Shown one piece after another: positions 30,744 through 40,011 of a stretch of DNA of 64,000 nt. The stretch spans positions 372,001 through 436,000 of the forward strand of contig NZ_JAENIQ020000001.1 in the NCBI RefSeq assembly GCF_016595275.2. The letters are read 5' to 3'. Both the position numbers and the translations under genes were made by a program. Source of the stretch: Corynebacterium pygosceleis (GTDB lineage Bacteria > Actinomycetota > Actinomycetes > Mycobacteriales > Mycobacteriaceae). Every line of letters starts with the position of its first letter. Position 1 is the stretch's first letter. The notes beneath the pieces are model-generated. The model made no database searches and was not told where the DNA came from. It worked only from the letters and a program-made list of their open reading frames with translations.

Positions 30744-32357
30744 TCACTCATCGTCGTCCTCTTCGTCATCCGGGAGACCGAGGAGTCTGCGGTGGAATCG
30801 GCCGTGTTCCTCACCCCATCCGGCGCTGTCCGTGCGGGACAGCCCCGCCGTCTCGACGATCGTCATCCCGTCTTCCCCGGCACGGACACGCACCCAGACG
30901 CGGCGTCGTTTCACCGCGAGGGACAGCACGAGCCCACCGAGCATCGCGACGGCGCTGACCAGGACCCAGCGTTGGGTCGGGTCGTGGCTGATCTGGAGAT
31001 TGACGAACTCATTCGCACCGTCGAACGTCACGCGTGTTCCGTCGTCCAGTGTGACGGATTCGCCACGGAGAAGGTTCACGCGTTCGATCTTCTGCATGGC
31101 ACCGTTGTGGATCTGCCCGGAGTCCAGGCTGAAGATGCTCTGTCCCCTGCCCGCGTCGAGGCCCGTATCCCCGCGGTAGATGTCGATGGCGAGTGCCGGG
31201 TCACGCATCGCGGGGAACGCGGAGCTGAGCAGTTCACCGTTTTCACCCGTGAACTGGGCGGTGGGCGCGAACAGCCCCTGGATCCCGAGCTGATTCTGCC
31301 GGCGTTCGAACAGGTCGGGGAACATCCCCGCCGGCGGGTCGAAACGCATCGCCCCGGAGGAGAGGAAGTAGGTCAGGTCATCGGGCCGGAACTGGACCAT
31401 CTGGGTGCGGGATTCGCCGTTGGGCCAGGTCACGGTGATCCGCGGAGCGAAACCGTGCCCCTGGAGATAGACCCTGTCGCCGTCGATGCGCAGCGGATGG
31501 TTCACCTTCAACGTGTACGGTTCCCAGCCGGACGAGTCAGTGAAAATATCCTCACCCGCAGCCCACCGGACATTCGAGGTGAACATCTCCGCCTGACCGT
31601 TGGCGAGATAGTCCGCGGTGAAGTCCTCGACCTCCACGCAGAAGGGTGAGAGATCGGTTCCGTCGACGAGGGTTCCCCACCTGTAGGAGTCGTAGTTCGC
31701 CAGGGCGGTGTTGCAGAACTGGGAGTTGTCGGCGCCGGCGACGACGATCACCTGCCCCTCGTAGTACACCAGCCGGCCGAGCCCGATCGTGAAGAGGATA
31801 CCGACCAGACCGAGGTGGAACACGAGGTTGCCGAATTCCCTGGAGTAGCCCCGCTCGGCGGACAGGGAACTCGCCCCGGCGCGGTCCTCGTCCGCGGAGT
31901 ACCCCTCGACACGCCAGCCCTTGAGCAGACCACGGGCTTCGTCGAGGACCTCGTCCGGTGTCTTCTCCGCTCTTCCGGATCCGTGGTGCGGCAGCCGTGA
32001 GAGGTTGCGCGGTGTCCGAACCGGGCGCCCGCGCATGGAGCGGTAGTGCTCGAGGGAACGGGGGAGGATACAGCCGATCAGGGAGATGAACAGCAGGACG
32101 TAGATCGCGGTGTACCAGCTGGAACTGAACACGTCGAAGAGCTCGAGCCGGTCGTAGATCTCCGCGACCCTGCCGTTGGCCTCGATGTAGTCAGTGACCG
32201 TCTGTTCATTGAGTTGGCGTTGAGGAAGCAGGGCACCGGGGATCGCACCGAAGGCGAGGAGGAACAGTAGCGCGAGAGCGGTGCGCATGCTGGTGAGCCA
32301 GCGCCATGCCTTCAACGGATACCTGGAGAGGGAGGTCAGCATCGTCGGGGTCTTCAT
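30744..32357 (-). CDS. resB: Cytochrome c biogenesis protein ResB
   Basis: 537 aa. N-terminal spans (about residues 27-45 and 78-97), a third span around LVFHLGLVGILFTIGLGRLV (about 173-195), a large extracytoplasmic domain, and a final span near residue 460-480 (VLVSAVAMLGGLVLSLAVK). This is the Ccs1/ResB topology. LPQRQLNEQTVTDYIEANG and GNLVFHLGLVG are family-typical. The C-terminal tail is acidic (DDEEDDDE). The Shine-Dalgarno GGAGG abuts the ATG at 32357. It forms the heme-delivery complex with CcsB. Confidence 0.93.
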   Translation of the reverse strand: MKTPTMLTSLSRYPLKAWRWLTSMRTALALLFLLAFGAIPGALLPQRQLNEQTVTDYIEANGRVAEIYDRLELFDVFSSSWYTAIYVLLFISLIGCILPRSLEHYRSMRGRPVRTPRNLSRLPHHGSGRAEKTPDEVLDEARGLLKGWRVEGYSADEDRAGASSLSAERGYSREFGNLVFHLGLVGILFTIGLGRLVYYEGQVIVVAGADNSQFCNTALANYDSYRWGTLVDGTDLSPFCVEVEDFTADYLANGQAEMFTSNVRWAAGEDIFTDSSGWEPYTLKVNHPLRIDGDRVYLQGHGFAPRITVTWPNGESRTQMVQFRPDDLTYFLSSGAMRFDPPAGMFPDLFERRQNQLGIQGLFAPTAQFTGENGELLSSAFPAMRDPALAIDIYRGDTGLDAGRGQSIFSLDSGQIHNGAMQKIERVNLLRGESVTLDDGTRVTFDGANEFVNLQISHDPTQRWVLVSAVAMLGGLVLSLAVKRRRVWVRVRAGEDGMTIVETAGLSRTDSAGWGEEHGRFHRRLLGLPDDEEDDDE

Positions 32358-32522
32358 CCTCCAACAGGAAACGGAGCCGGGGTCCGGTGGACCCCGGACG
32401 GGTCATCGACGTGTCAATCTACCAGCCGTGCCCCACTGTCCCCGCTTCGCGAATCTGAAGGACCACGGGGAATGACGGCACAACAGGGTGCGGACTGCCA
32501 CCGGCGGGCGGCGGCATGTCGT

Positions 32523-33350
32523 CTAGATCAGGGTTCCCCCGTATTCGACGGTCCACTGGCGGACCCAGTTGATGAAGTGCGCCCACTGGCCGCTGACGAG
32601 CGCCAGACCGACGAGAATGAGAGTGATGCCGCCGATGACCTGGATGGTGCGGGAATGTCTCCGCAGCCAGCCGACACCACGCATGGCGGAGGCTGATCCG
32701 AGGGCGACGATGATGAACGGGAGCCCGAGTCCGAGGCAGTAGGCGACGATGAGAACGACGCCCCGGGCGGCCGTCATCCCCTCGGTGCCTGCGGAGACGG
32801 AGATGATCGCCGCGAGGGTCGGACCCAGGCACGGTGTCCATCCGAGCGCGAACACACCGCCGAGAAGGGGCGCACCCACCCAGGTGGACCATTGGCGGGG
32901 GTGGATCCGCCGCTCGGTCTGGAGGGGCCGGATGAATCCGAGGAACGCGACACCCATGATGACGGTGACAACCCCGCCGATGCGTTGCAGCAGTTCGGCG
33001 TTGAGGGTCAGTGCGCTGATCGCACCGAAGACGGTGGCGGTGGCGAGAACGAAGATGACGGTGAACCCGAGGACGAACAGGAGCGCTGCACCCGCGACGC
33101 GCCACCGACCGCGTCTGGCGACGCGGGGCCCGCCGTCGGGTGTGTACTCCATCTCCCCGCCGACGACACCGGCGAGGTAGGACATGTACCCGGGGACGAG
33201 GGGGACGACGCAGGGGCTGGCGAAGGACACCAGCCCGGCGAGTGCCGCCGCGAGCAGGCCGAGCAGCAGGGGTCCGGACACGGCGGTGTCGGCGACCCGG
33301 GACCCGAATCCGGCGTCGGCGAGGATGATGAGACTGTCGGTCACTGTCAT
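32523..33350 (-). CDS. ccdA: Thiol-disulfide carrier CcdA
   Basis: 275 aa, six or more spans. Carries electrons from cytosolic thioredoxin across the membrane to ResA. The two redox cysteines sit in the paired motifs FASPCVVPLVPGYMSYLAGV and GWTPCLGPTLAAIISV. The ATG at 33350 overlaps the resA stop (ATGA) but is directly after GGAGGA. The in-frame GTG at 33344 has better spacing and may be the true start. It lies 165 bp upstream of resB in the same direction. Confidence 0.94.
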   Translation of the reverse strand: MTVTDSLIILADAGFGSRVADTAVSGPLLLGLLAAALAGLVSFASPCVVPLVPGYMSYLAGVVGGEMEYTPDGGPRVARRGRWRVAGAALLFVLGFTVIFVLATATVFGAISALTLNAELLQRIGGVVTVIMGVAFLGFIRPLQTERRIHPRQWSTWVGAPLLGGVFALGWTPCLGPTLAAIISVSAGTEGMTAARGVVLIVAYCLGLGLPFIIVALGSASAMRGVGWLRRHSRTIQVIGGITLILVGLALVSGQWAHFINWVRQWTVEYGGTLI

Positions 33351-33946
33351 TCCTCCAGGAGCGGCCCGGTGACGGCGAGAATGTCATCGGCGGTGATCTC
33401 GCGGAGGAATACAGCCGCGGGCCGGTGCTGTTTGTCGAGGACGATGGTCGTGGGGATCACCGAGGCGGGTACACCACCGAGGGCTGCCGCGGTCTTGAAC
33501 GGTGGGTCGTAGAGGGACGGATAGGTGAGTCCGTTGTCCTCCATGAAGTCGCGGGAGATCTCCGGGGTGTAGTCACGGACGTTGATCCCGAGGACGGTCC
33601 CCCCGTGTTCCCGGATGGTTTCGTGCACGAGCTGGAGGTCGTCCGATTCCGTCCGGCAGGGGCCGCACCACTGCCCCCAGGCGTTGAGGACGACCACCTG
33701 GCCGTCGTAGTCGGACAGGCTGATCGTCTCCCCCGGTTCCTTCAGTGATTCCCCGGAGAACGGGGTGACGGGGCGGCGTTCATCCTCGGGATAGAGGATC
33801 TCGAGGGCCCCGCCCGGGGAGGCGAACTGGAAGGTCTCCACCGTCGCGGCGGGGGCGTCCCCGTCACCACCCGTGGAACAGCCGGTGACCAGTGTCACCG
33901 TGGCAACCAGGACGGCGGTGAGTGCGTGGCTCACGCGGTGCAGCAT
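33347..33946 (-). CDS. resA: Lipoprotein thiol-disulfide oxidoreductase ResA
   Basis: 199-aa secreted thioredoxin-fold protein. The signal peptide ends in the lipobox LVTGC (Cys at about residue 23). The active site is WGQWCGPCRTESDDL. A cis-Pro loop occurs in ASVIPTTIVLDKQ. It reduces the apocytochrome c CXXCH disulfide before heme attachment, receiving electrons from CcdA, to which it is translationally coupled. Start ATG at 33946, two bases after the histidine-phosphatase stop. Confidence 0.93.
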   Translation of the reverse strand: MLHRVSHALTAVLVATVTLVTGCSTGGDGDAPAATVETFQFASPGGALEILYPEDERRPVTPFSGESLKEPGETISLSDYDGQVVVLNAWGQWCGPCRTESDDLQLVHETIREHGGTVLGINVRDYTPEISRDFMEDNGLTYPSLYDPPFKTAAALGGVPASVIPTTIVLDKQHRPAAVFLREITADDILAVTGPLLEE

Positions 33947-33948
33947 CG

Positions 33949-34551
33949 TCAGATCTCCTGTGCGGGTTCCGTGTAGTAGATGTCGCTGATCTCCTCACCC
34001 TGGAAAACCAGGGAGGTGACGGAGGCGAGGTTGCACTGACGGGACAGGTGCGCCAGCGGAAGTTCCTGGACGGTGCGCTGCACACAGACGATGGGCAGCT
34101 GATGACTGACGAGAACGGCTTCGTGCCCCTCCGCGTCGCGGCGGGTACTCTCCACCGCCGCCATCATCCGTTCGGCGATCGCGGTGTAGGGCTCGCCCCA
34201 GCTGGGTACCCACGGGCGGGTCAGCAACGGCCAGCGGGAGGGGTTCCACAACTGGGACCGCCATCCCTTGGTCCGCAGTCCCTCGAACCGGTTCCCCGCC
34301 TCGAGCAGGTTCTCGTCGGTGTCGATGCCGCAGCCGGAGATCCGGGCGATGGGTTCCGCGGTTTCCTGTGCACGTTGCAGGGGCGAGGCACGGAGAACCG
34401 TGATGTCGTGGTCGGTGAAGCTGGCTGCGGTGCACGCGGCCTGACTACGTCCCCTGCTGGAGAGCCGGTATCCGGGTATCCGTCCGTAGAGGATGCGCTC
34501 GGGGTTGAATACTTCTCCGTGCCGGACGAGGTGGACGATCGTGGTGCTCAT
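33949..34551 (-). CDS. Histidine phosphatase family protein (phosphoglycerate-mutase-like)
   Basis: 200 aa. The catalytic motif LVRHGEVFNPERILYGR at the N-terminus supplies the phospho-accepting His. SSRGRSQAACTAASF, ASPLQRAQETAEPIA and the second His in AVLVSHQLPIVCVQ complete the active site. The family includes cofactor-dependent and -independent phosphatases, so substrate and any mutase activity are unknown. It sits between hemL and resA with short gaps (29 and 2 bp), so it belongs to the heme/cytochrome operon in this genus. Confidence 0.85.
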   Translation of the reverse strand: MSTTIVHLVRHGEVFNPERILYGRIPGYRLSSRGRSQAACTAASFTDHDITVLRASPLQRAQETAEPIARISGCGIDTDENLLEAGNRFEGLRTKGWRSQLWNPSRWPLLTRPWVPSWGEPYTAIAERMMAAVESTRRDAEGHEAVLVSHQLPIVCVQRTVQELPLAHLSRQCNLASVTSLVFQGEEISDIYYTEPAQEI

Positions 34552-34580
34552 GGTGTCTTTCGGTCGTGGTGGGTGTCTGG

Positions 34581-35897
34581 TCAGGCGGTTGCCGCGGCCG
34601 CGGCCTTCGCCGCGGGAACGAGGGCGGCCTCGATGCGGTCGAAGTCCTCGTCGGTGAGGGCGGAGGAGACGAACCAGGTCTCGAACACCGACGGTGAGAC
34701 GAACACGCCGTTGTCCAGGAGTGCGTGGAAGAACGGCGGGAAGCGGAAGGTGTCGGCGGCCTGCATGTCCGCGAAGTTCCGGCCCTCGCCGTCGGCGAAG
34801 CGGACGGAGAGCATGTTGGAGGCGCGCTGGATGTGGTGGGCAACCCCCTCACGGGTCAGCGCACCGGACACGAGGGCGTGGAGGTGGTCGGCGTTCGCGT
34901 TCACCGTGTCGTAGATCTCCGGGGTGGCGAGACGCAGTGACGCCATGCCCGCGGCCACGGCGACGGGGTTCCCGGAGAGGGTTCCCGCCTGGTAGACGGG
35001 CCCACCGGGGGCGAGACGCTCCATGATGTCACGCCGGCCGCCGAACGCCGCAGCGGGCAGTCCACCGGAGATGACCTTGCCGAAGGTCGTGAGGTCTCCG
35101 GCGACCCCGTCGACGCCGTACCAGCCGGAATAGGACGTGCGGAAGCCGGTCATGACCTCGTCGATGATCAGGAGTGCGCCGTCTTCGTGGGCGATCTCCT
35201 TCAACGCGGCGTTGAAGCCGGGGGCGGGGGCGACGGTACCCATGTTTCCGGCCGCGGCCTCGGTGATGATGCAGGCGATCTCACCGGCGTTCCCGGCGAA
35301 GGCGGCGCGCACGGCGTCGAGGTCGTTGTAGGGCACGACGATCGTGTCCTGCGCGGTCGCCCCCGTGACCCCGGGTGAGTCAGGGAGAGAGTACGTCGCC
35401 ACGCCGGAGCCGGCGGAGACCAGCAGCGAGTCGACGTGCCCGTGGTAGCAGCCCGCGAACTTCAGGACCTTCGGCCGCCCGGTGTATCCGCGGGCCAGGC
35501 GGACCGCCGACATGGTGGCCTCGGTGCCGGAATTGACCAGGCGCACCTCCTCGACGCTGGTGCGCTCGACGACGAGTTCAGCCAGTTCGACCTCGGTGGT
35601 GGTGGGGGCACCGTAGCTCAGACCACGTGCGGCGGCGTCCTGCACGGCGGCGACGATCCCGGGATGGGCGTTGCCCATGAGCATTGGACCCCAGGAGCAG
35701 AACAGATCGACGTAGTCGTTGCCGTCGACGTCGGTGAGTCGGCTGCCCTCGGCGGAGGCGATGAAGCGGCTCTGCCCACCGACGGAACCGAAGGCCCGGA
35801 CGGGCGAGTTCACCCCGCCCGGGGTGAGCGCACGGGCGCGCTCGAACCAGCGCGCGGAGCCGTCGGTGTTCTGGGACGTCGGAAAGCGTGAAGTCAT
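34581..35897 (-). CDS. hemL: Glutamate-1-semialdehyde 2,1-aminomutase
   Basis: 438 aa from the ATG at 35897. PLP-dependent enzyme of the C5 pathway converting GSA to 5-aminolevulinate. [52 protein letters not shown] and the PLP-lysine segment [18 protein letters not shown] are present. [20 protein letters not shown] completes the family pattern. It works after HemA, whose gene is at 47990-49372. It is co-directional with hemY upstream (145-bp gap) and the phosphatase downstream. Confidence 0.97.
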   Translation of the reverse strand: MTSRFPTSQNTDGSARWFERARALTPGGVNSPVRAFGSVGGQSRFIASAEGSRLTDVDGNDYVDLFCSWGPMLMGNAHPGIVAAVQDAAARGLSYGAPTTTEVELAELVVERTSVEEVRLVNSGTEATMSAVRLARGYTGRPKVLKFAGCYHGHVDSLLVSAGSGVATYSLPDSPGVTGATAQDTIVVPYNDLDAVRAAFAGNAGEIACIITEAAAGNMGTVAPAPGFNAALKEIAHEDGALLIIDEVMTGFRTSYSGWYGVDGVAGDLTTFGKVISGGLPAAAFGGRRDIMERLAPGGPVYQAGTLSGNPVAVAAGMASLRLATPEIYDTVNANADHLHALVSGALTREGVAHHIQRASNMLSVRFADGEGRNFADMQAADTFRFPPFFHALLDNGVFVSPSVFETWFVSSALTDEDFDRIEAALVPAAKAAAAATA

Positions 35898-36041
35898 GGG
35901 ACCATTGTAGGCGGTGCCGACGTGGCTTCCACGCCGCGCGGGCCCGGACGCCGGAACCGGGACCGTCCGTCTCAGGGAGCCCGGGGCCGGTCCCCGTTTT
36001 TCACCGATCACGGTAACGATCTGCCTGTGGCGGATCCCGGT

Positions 36042-37466
36042 CTAGCCGCCTTCCACGAGTCTCCGTGCCGCCGCCCTGGCTCCGGCGATGACCGCCGGGA
36101 CACCCACACCGTCGACCCAGGCCCCGGCGACGTCGACGGTCGGGGTCTCGCCGAGTGCCGCTCGCACGGCTGCGACGGTGTCGAGGTGTGTGTCGGAGAA
36201 CCTGGGTAGCCCGCCCCACCAGTACTGGGTGTAGATCTCGGCGAGCCCGGCGGCGCGCCCGTCGAACCCGGTGATGGCCTGCAGGTCGTCGAGGGCGTGG
36301 TCGACGAGTTCGTCCTCCTCGATCTTCAGCATGGAGTCGTCGCCGAAGGTGCCGAAGGAGGCGCGGACGAAGGCCCCGCCCCGTTCACCGATGTGGGGCC
36401 ACTTCTTCGAGGAGAAGGTGAACGCCTTGGCGTGCATGTCGGGTTCGTCGGCGGCGATGAGGATCCCGGAGTGGTCGGGCAGGCCGTCACCGGAGTCGAA
36501 GCGCATGCCGACGACGACGGAGGAGGACAGCTTCACGTCCCGTGCGGCGGTCGCGGCATCGGGGGCGACGTCGCGCAGGAGGACGGCGGCGGTGGGGGCG
36601 GGAACGGTGACCAGGACACGGTCGTAGGCGGTGTCGCCGGCGCCGGCTACCCGGTAGCTCCCGGCTTTGCGCGTGATACCGGACACGAAGGCGTCCAGGT
36701 GGATGTCCGCCCCGGACTGTTCGGCGAGTTCCTCGTAGAGTTCCGCGTATCCACCACGGAACGCACCGAAGACGGGGGTCTTCTCCGGGGTGAGCTTCTC
36801 CTTCGGGGTGAGGGTCTTGCGGGCCTGCTTCCTCTCGTCCAGGTTCTTCAGCGCCCGACTCAGGGTGACCTCTTCCCCCGCTTCGGCGAGGGCGTCGAGT
36901 TCCGCGGCGAGCTGCGGCACGGTGGCACGCAGGCCGAGTTCATCTGCGGGGCAGGAGTAGACGCCACCGAGGAGCGCTGAGACGACGTGGTCGACGACAT
37001 CGTCGCCGAAGCGGTCGCGCACCAGCCTGCCGACACTGGTGTCCGCACCGACGGTCCAGTCGATGCCGGGTGCGTCACCTTCGGCGTCGATCCGGGCGCG
37101 GGTCTCCTCCCCGACGAGGTCGCCCAGTGAGGCCGACGCGGAGGGTATGCCCATCACGGTGTCGTGCGGCAGGGGGTGGAGCCGCCCGCCGGAGTAGATC
37201 ATCGAGGTGTGCTCCCCGGGGTGCACGATACGGTCGGCGAGTCCGAGTTCGGTGAAGAACTCCGTGGCGTCGGCGCGGAACGCCAGGTACGCCTCGGCGC
37301 CCATGTCGGTCGGCCCGGCGTCGAAGGCGACGGTGTGCAGTTTGCCGCCGATGCGGTCGGTGGCCTCGAAGACGTCGATGTGCGCGTCCGGGTCCAGGGT
37401 GTGGATCTCCCGGGCTGCGGTGAGTCCGGCGAGACCGGCTCCGATGATGGCGTACGAGGTGCTCAC
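36042..37466 (-). CDS. hemY: Coproporphyrinogen III oxidase (HemY/CgoX type)
   Basis: 474-aa FAD enzyme of the protoporphyrinogen-oxidase family. The N-terminal dinucleotide motif is YAIIGAGLAGLTAAREI; DRIGGKLHTVAFDAGPTDMG and a C-terminal FAD segment VDVAGAWVDGVGVPAVIAGA are also present. In Actinobacteria this enzyme oxidises coproporphyrinogen III to coproporphyrin III (coproporphyrin-dependent pathway), so cgoX is the updated name. It contains the inserted charged stretch KQARKTLTPKEKLTPEKTP. It lies between hemE and hemL. Confidence 0.93.
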   Translation of the reverse strand: MSTSYAIIGAGLAGLTAAREIHTLDPDAHIDVFEATDRIGGKLHTVAFDAGPTDMGAEAYLAFRADATEFFTELGLADRIVHPGEHTSMIYSGGRLHPLPHDTVMGIPSASASLGDLVGEETRARIDAEGDAPGIDWTVGADTSVGRLVRDRFGDDVVDHVVSALLGGVYSCPADELGLRATVPQLAAELDALAEAGEEVTLSRALKNLDERKQARKTLTPKEKLTPEKTPVFGAFRGGYAELYEELAEQSGADIHLDAFVSGITRKAGSYRVAGAGDTAYDRVLVTVPAPTAAVLLRDVAPDAATAARDVKLSSSVVVGMRFDSGDGLPDHSGILIAADEPDMHAKAFTFSSKKWPHIGERGGAFVRASFGTFGDDSMLKIEEDELVDHALDDLQAITGFDGRAAGLAEIYTQYWWGGLPRFSDTHLDTVAAVRAALGETPTVDVAGAWVDGVGVPAVIAGARAAARRLVEGG

Positions 37467-37571
37467 GGTTTAGACAGTGCTCCTGGGGAGGGTTGCTCGG
37501 GGTACGGGGCGGATGCCCCGTCCAAGCCTAGTATCCCGGCGCGTACGGTCCGCCGCGGGCGGGGATGTCCC

Positions 37572-38645
37572 CTACCCCGCGTGGATCGCGGCGACGGCGG
37601 CGGTGATGGCGCCGGGGTCGGTGTCGGGGAGCACCCCGTGTCCGAGGTTGAAGATGTGACCGGTGGCGTCCCCGGCGGTGATCGCGGCGGCGGCTTCGGC
37701 GCGGATACGGGCGACCTCCCGCTCGACGACCTTTTCCCCGGCGAACAGGAGCGCCGGGTCGAGGTTGCCCTGGAGGACCTTCGGGCCCGCGGTCGCGCTG
37801 ACGCGCCGGGCCGCCTCATCGAGGGGTACACGCCAGTCGACGCCCATGACCTCGCTGCCGGCCTCCGCCATGGAGCCGAGGAGTTCGCCGGTGGTCACAC
37901 CGAAGTGGATGCGCGGGATCTCACCGTCGATGCTCGCCAGAATCTCGGTGGAGTACGGCAGAACGTGGTCACGGTAGTCACGTTCGGTGAGGAATCCGGC
38001 CCACGAGTCGAACAGCTGCATGGCGTCGATCCCGGCGGTGACCTGGGTCCGGAGGAATGCGGTGACCGTGGGTACGATGCGGCGCATCAGTGCATGCCAG
38101 GTGTCCGGGTCGGCGTGCATCATCGATTTGGTGACCTGGTGGTTCTTGCTGGGCCCGCCTTCGACGAGATAGCTGGCGAGGGTGAAGGGCGCACCGACGA
38201 ATCCGATGAGCGCCTGGGTGTCGGTGAGCTCGTCGAGGATGAGGTCGATGCCGGCGGCGACGGGTTCGACCTCATGGTCGAGGATCGGGAGGGCGTCGAC
38301 GTCCGCCCGGCTGCGGATCGGGCTCGCGACGACGGGCCCACGGCCGGGGACGATCTCGACGTCGACGCCGGCGGCCCTGAGGGGAACGACGATGTCGGAG
38401 AAGAGGATCGCCGCATCGACGTCGTGTCTGCGGACGGGCTGCATGGTGATCTCCGCGAGAAGATCCGGCATGAAGCAGGAGTCGAGCATCGCGATGCCCT
38501 CGCGGACCTTCCGGTACTCCGGCAGGGAACGTCCGGCCTGGCGCATGAACCACACCGGTGGGCGGGAGGGGGTCCGGCCTGCTGCGGCGTCGAGGAGAGG
38601 GGCGTTGTCGAGCGTGCGGCGGGCCGCCGGGGAGGATGCTGTCAT
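37572..38645 (-). CDS. hemE: Uroporphyrinogen III decarboxylase
   Basis: 357 aa from the ATG at 38645; a second ATG lies 9 nt upstream. The signature WFMRQAGRSLPEYRKVREG near the N-terminus, FSDIVVPLRAAGVDVEIVPG, GFVGAPFTLASYLVEGG and the C-terminal HIFNLGHGVLPDTDPGAI are all intact. It is divergent from the malic enzyme gene with about 176 bp between starts and heads the minus-strand hemE-hemY-hemL run. Confidence 0.97.
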   Translation of the reverse strand: MTASSPAARRTLDNAPLLDAAAGRTPSRPPVWFMRQAGRSLPEYRKVREGIAMLDSCFMPDLLAEITMQPVRRHDVDAAILFSDIVVPLRAAGVDVEIVPGRGPVVASPIRSRADVDALPILDHEVEPVAAGIDLILDELTDTQALIGFVGAPFTLASYLVEGGPSKNHQVTKSMMHADPDTWHALMRRIVPTVTAFLRTQVTAGIDAMQLFDSWAGFLTERDYRDHVLPYSTEILASIDGEIPRIHFGVTTGELLGSMAEAGSEVMGVDWRVPLDEAARRVSATAGPKVLQGNLDPALLFAGEKVVEREVARIRAEAAAAITAGDATGHIFNLGHGVLPDTDPGAITAAVAAIHAG

Positions 38646-38821
38646 GGGTCCCATCCTGCCTGACACCGTCGCTCCGGGGCCAGACGGGCACCGGGTGGAT
38701 GGGGAGCCGGTATGAATGCGCTCACAGTCAACCCCCGAAACACTCCGCCCCTCCTGCGGGCGGGTTTAAATGGGGAGGTCACCGTTTATTTCCCGGACGG
38801 AACATCGGAGAGGACCCGGAC

Positions 38822-39988
38822 ATGAACGACCACCATCCAGCGACACTGACCGACGCCGAGATTTTCGCGGCACACGAGGGCGGCAAGATCGGGACCGTGT
38901 CCCGCAGACCCGTGGACAGTGTCCGCGACCTCTCCATCGCCTACACGCCGGGTGTCGCACGGGTGTGTGAGGCCATCCGGGAGGACCCGGCGCTCGCCCA
39001 CGACTACACCTGGGCGGGGCGGAATGTGGCCGTGGTCTCCGACGGCAGTGCCGTCCTGGGACTGGGGGACATCGGACCGCGGGCCGCGCTACCCGTGATG
39101 GAGGGCAAGGCGCAGCTGTTCGGCAGGTTCGCCGGGCTCAACGCGGTGCCCGTCGTGCTGGACACCAGGGACGTGGACGAACTGTTCGCCTCGATCGTGG
39201 CGATCGCCCCGTCCTTCGGGGCGATCAACCTGGAGGACATCTCCGCTCCCCGCTGTTTCGAACTGGAGCGACGGCTGATCGAGGCCCTGGACATCCCGGT
39301 GATGCACGACGACCAGCACGGAACGGCCATCGTCATCACGGCGGCCCTGCGGAACGCGTGCACACTCCTGGACCGGAGGCTCCGGGATCTCCGGGTCGTG
39401 GTCTCGGGGGCCGGTGCCGCCGGGGTCGCGTGCGCGAAGATGCTCATCCACGCCGGGGTCCGCGATGTGGTCATGCTGGATTCCCGGGGGATCATCCACC
39501 CGGAGCGCACCCCCCTGAACTCCGTGAAGCGGGAACTCGCGCGCATCACCAACCCGCGTCACGTCTCGGGCGGTGTACGCGAGGCGCTGACGGGGGCGGA
39601 CACGTTCATCGGTCTGTCCCGTGGCCACGTCGGCGAAGAAGCACTCAGGCTCATGGCCCCGGACCCCATCCTGTTCTCCCTGGCGAACCCCGATCCGGAG
39701 ATCACCCCGGATCTCGCGTACCGCTACGGTGCCGTGGTCGCGACGGGGCGCAGTGATCTGCCGAACCAGATCAACAACGTGCTCGCGTTCCCGGGGATCT
39801 TCCAGGGTGCGCTGGCGGCCCGGGCGACGGCGATCACCCCTGCGATGAAACTGGCGGCGTCCCGGGCGATCGCGGACATCGCCGCACAGGGTCTCGACGC
39901 GGAGTACATCGTCCCCTCACCGCTCGATGCGCGGGTGTGCCCTGCGGTGAGCACAGCGGTACGGGCGGCCGCGCTGGCGGAGGGCTGA
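38822..39988 (+). CDS. malE: NAD(P)-dependent malic enzyme (oxaloacetate-decarboxylating)
   Basis: 388 aa from the ATG at 38822 with AGAGG 8 nt upstream. The short bacterial malic-enzyme architecture is present: SIAYTPGVARVCEAI, VAVVSDGSAVLGLGDIG, GKAQLFGRFAGLNAVPVVLD, metal-binding PVMHDDQHGTAIVITAAL, Rossmann motif VVSGAGAAGVACAKML, and SLANPDPEITPDLA. It makes pyruvate and CO2 from malate. It is the only plus-strand gene in the heme region, and its stop is 23 bp from that of the convergent P-type-ATPase-like gene. Confidence 0.93.
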   Translation: MNDHHPATLTDAEIFAAHEGGKIGTVSRRPVDSVRDLSIAYTPGVARVCEAIREDPALAHDYTWAGRNVAVVSDGSAVLGLGDIGPRAALPVMEGKAQLFGRFAGLNAVPVVLDTRDVDELFASIVAIAPSFGAINLEDISAPRCFELERRLIEALDIPVMHDDQHGTAIVITAALRNACTLLDRRLRDLRVVVSGAGAAGVACAKMLIHAGVRDVVMLDSRGIIHPERTPLNSVKRELARITNPRHVSGGVREALTGADTFIGLSRGHVGEEALRLMAPDPILFSLANPDPEITPDLAYRYGAVVATGRSDLPNQINNVLAFPGIFQGALAARATAITPAMKLAASRAIADIAAQGLDAEYIVPSPLDARVCPAVSTAVRAAALAEG

Positions 39989-40011
39989 CCGTCTCCCCAC
40001 GTGTACCGTGC

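Noticed and set aside
32419..33387. Alternative minus-strand frame over ccdA
   Set aside because: Arg/His/Pro-rich +1 shadow of ccdA, lacking the paired redox cysteines and membrane spans.
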